Source: Alphaproteobacteria bacterium
Lineage (GTDB): Bacteria; Pseudomonadota; Alphaproteobacteria; Micavibrionales; Micavibrionaceae
NCBI GenBank assembly: GCA_030639165.1
Contig: DAOWDF010000177.1
Coordinates: 1-6,321 of the forward strand
Direction of reading: 5' to 3'
DNA: 6,321 bases
Under the pieces are notes generated by a model, which worked only from the letters and a program-made list of their open reading frames with translations, made no database searches and had not been told where the DNA came from. Numbering within the stretch: position 1 is the stretch's first letter; each line of letters starts with the position of its first letter. Of this stretch, positions 6,006-6,321 are shown piece after piece. Both the position numbers and the translations under genes were made by a program.

Positions 6006-6321
6006 ATGGCTATGCGTTGGTATGTATTACATGTTTATTCAGGATTTGAAACTAAGGTTGCAGAATCTATTACGGTGAATGCAAAAAAGCAGGGGCTTGG
6101 TGATTGTATTGAAGAAATATTGGTTCCAACCGAAGAAGTCATGGAAGTTAAGCGCGGACAACGTGTTAGCAAAGACCGTAAGTTCTTCCCGGGCTATGTT
6201 CTTGCTAAGCTGGAGATGAATGATAATGTTTGGCATTTGATCAAGGATACACCAAAAGTTAGTGGGTTCCTTGGTGCAGGTGGAAATCGTCCTGTTGCGA
6301 TTAGTGAGCGTGAAGCTCAGC
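6006..6321 (+). CDS. nusG: Transcription termination/antitermination factor NusG, N-terminal part (cut by right edge)
   Basis: NusG binds the RNA polymerase clamp, suppresses pausing, and links polymerase to Rho or to the leading ribosome. The visible 105 complete codons cover the NGN domain: RWYVLHVYSGFETKVAESI (4-22), EEILVPTEEVMEVKRGQR (36-53), the highly conserved KFFPGYVLAKLEM (59-71) and a variant of the usual TPKVSGFLG block (82-90). The C-terminal KOW domain, about 70 more residues, lies beyond the window, so the gene is incomplete only because of the edge. ATG 6006 is chosen because AGAAGGA (5989-5995) lies 10 bases upstream and the protein then begins MAMRWY, the usual spacing before the RWY motif. 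ATG 6012 is possible but would remove the two residues before it. Genes rplK, rplA and rplJ commonly follow. Confidence 0.96.
   Translation, partial: MAMRWYVLHVYSGFETKVAESITVNAKKQGLGDCIEEILVPTEEVMEVKRGQRVSKDRKFFPGYVLAKLEMNDNVWHLIKDTPKVSGFLGAGGNRPVAISEREAQ

Noticed and set aside
5834..6236. Other open frames overlapping secE and nusG on both strands
   Set aside because: They are out of frame with, or antisense to, SecE and NusG, whose family motifs are unmistakable.
1..6321. CRISPR array, transposase, toxin-antitoxin or defence system
   Set aside because: There are no regularly spaced direct repeats and no mobile-element or nuclease genes. All substantial frames but one are recognised housekeeping genes.

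Overview
The window reads like chromosomal DNA of a moderately low-GC proteobacterium. Alphaproteobacteria is the best guess, from the EF-Tu, SecE and NusG sequences and the split glycine dehydrogenase. The genus cannot be named from this sequence. All genes are on the + strand.

Layout: positions 1-111 are the last 36 codons of tuf (EF-Tu). They are followed by an imperfect palindrome and a clear Rho-independent terminator (234-266). A lone gene (302-1054) encodes a 250-residue exported protein of unknown function that resembles DUF4919. Next comes a complete glycine cleavage cluster in the order gcvT (1184-2263), gcvH (2347-2724), gcvPA (2825-4108) and gcvPB (4108-5619). After a 143-base gap with a candidate promoter come secE (5763-5969) and the first 105 codons of nusG, which runs off the right edge.

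The four gcv genes encode the T, H and two-subunit P proteins. P decarboxylates glycine using PLP. H carries the aminomethyl group on lipoyl-Lys60. T releases ammonia and passes the one-carbon unit to tetrahydrofolate. The L protein (dihydrolipoyl dehydrogenase) is not in the window and must come from elsewhere.

The main oddity is position. In many proteobacteria tuf is followed directly by tRNA-Trp, secE and nusG. Here about 5.6 kb of glycine metabolism plus an exported protein lies between tuf and secE, and no tRNA-Trp gene is visible. A dispersed-repeat-like hairpin (2737-2795) sits inside the gcv operon between gcvH and gcvPA. I found no glycine riboswitch, CRISPR array, transposase or defence system. 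The window is mostly well-known housekeeping genes in an unusual arrangement, with one unexplained exported protein.
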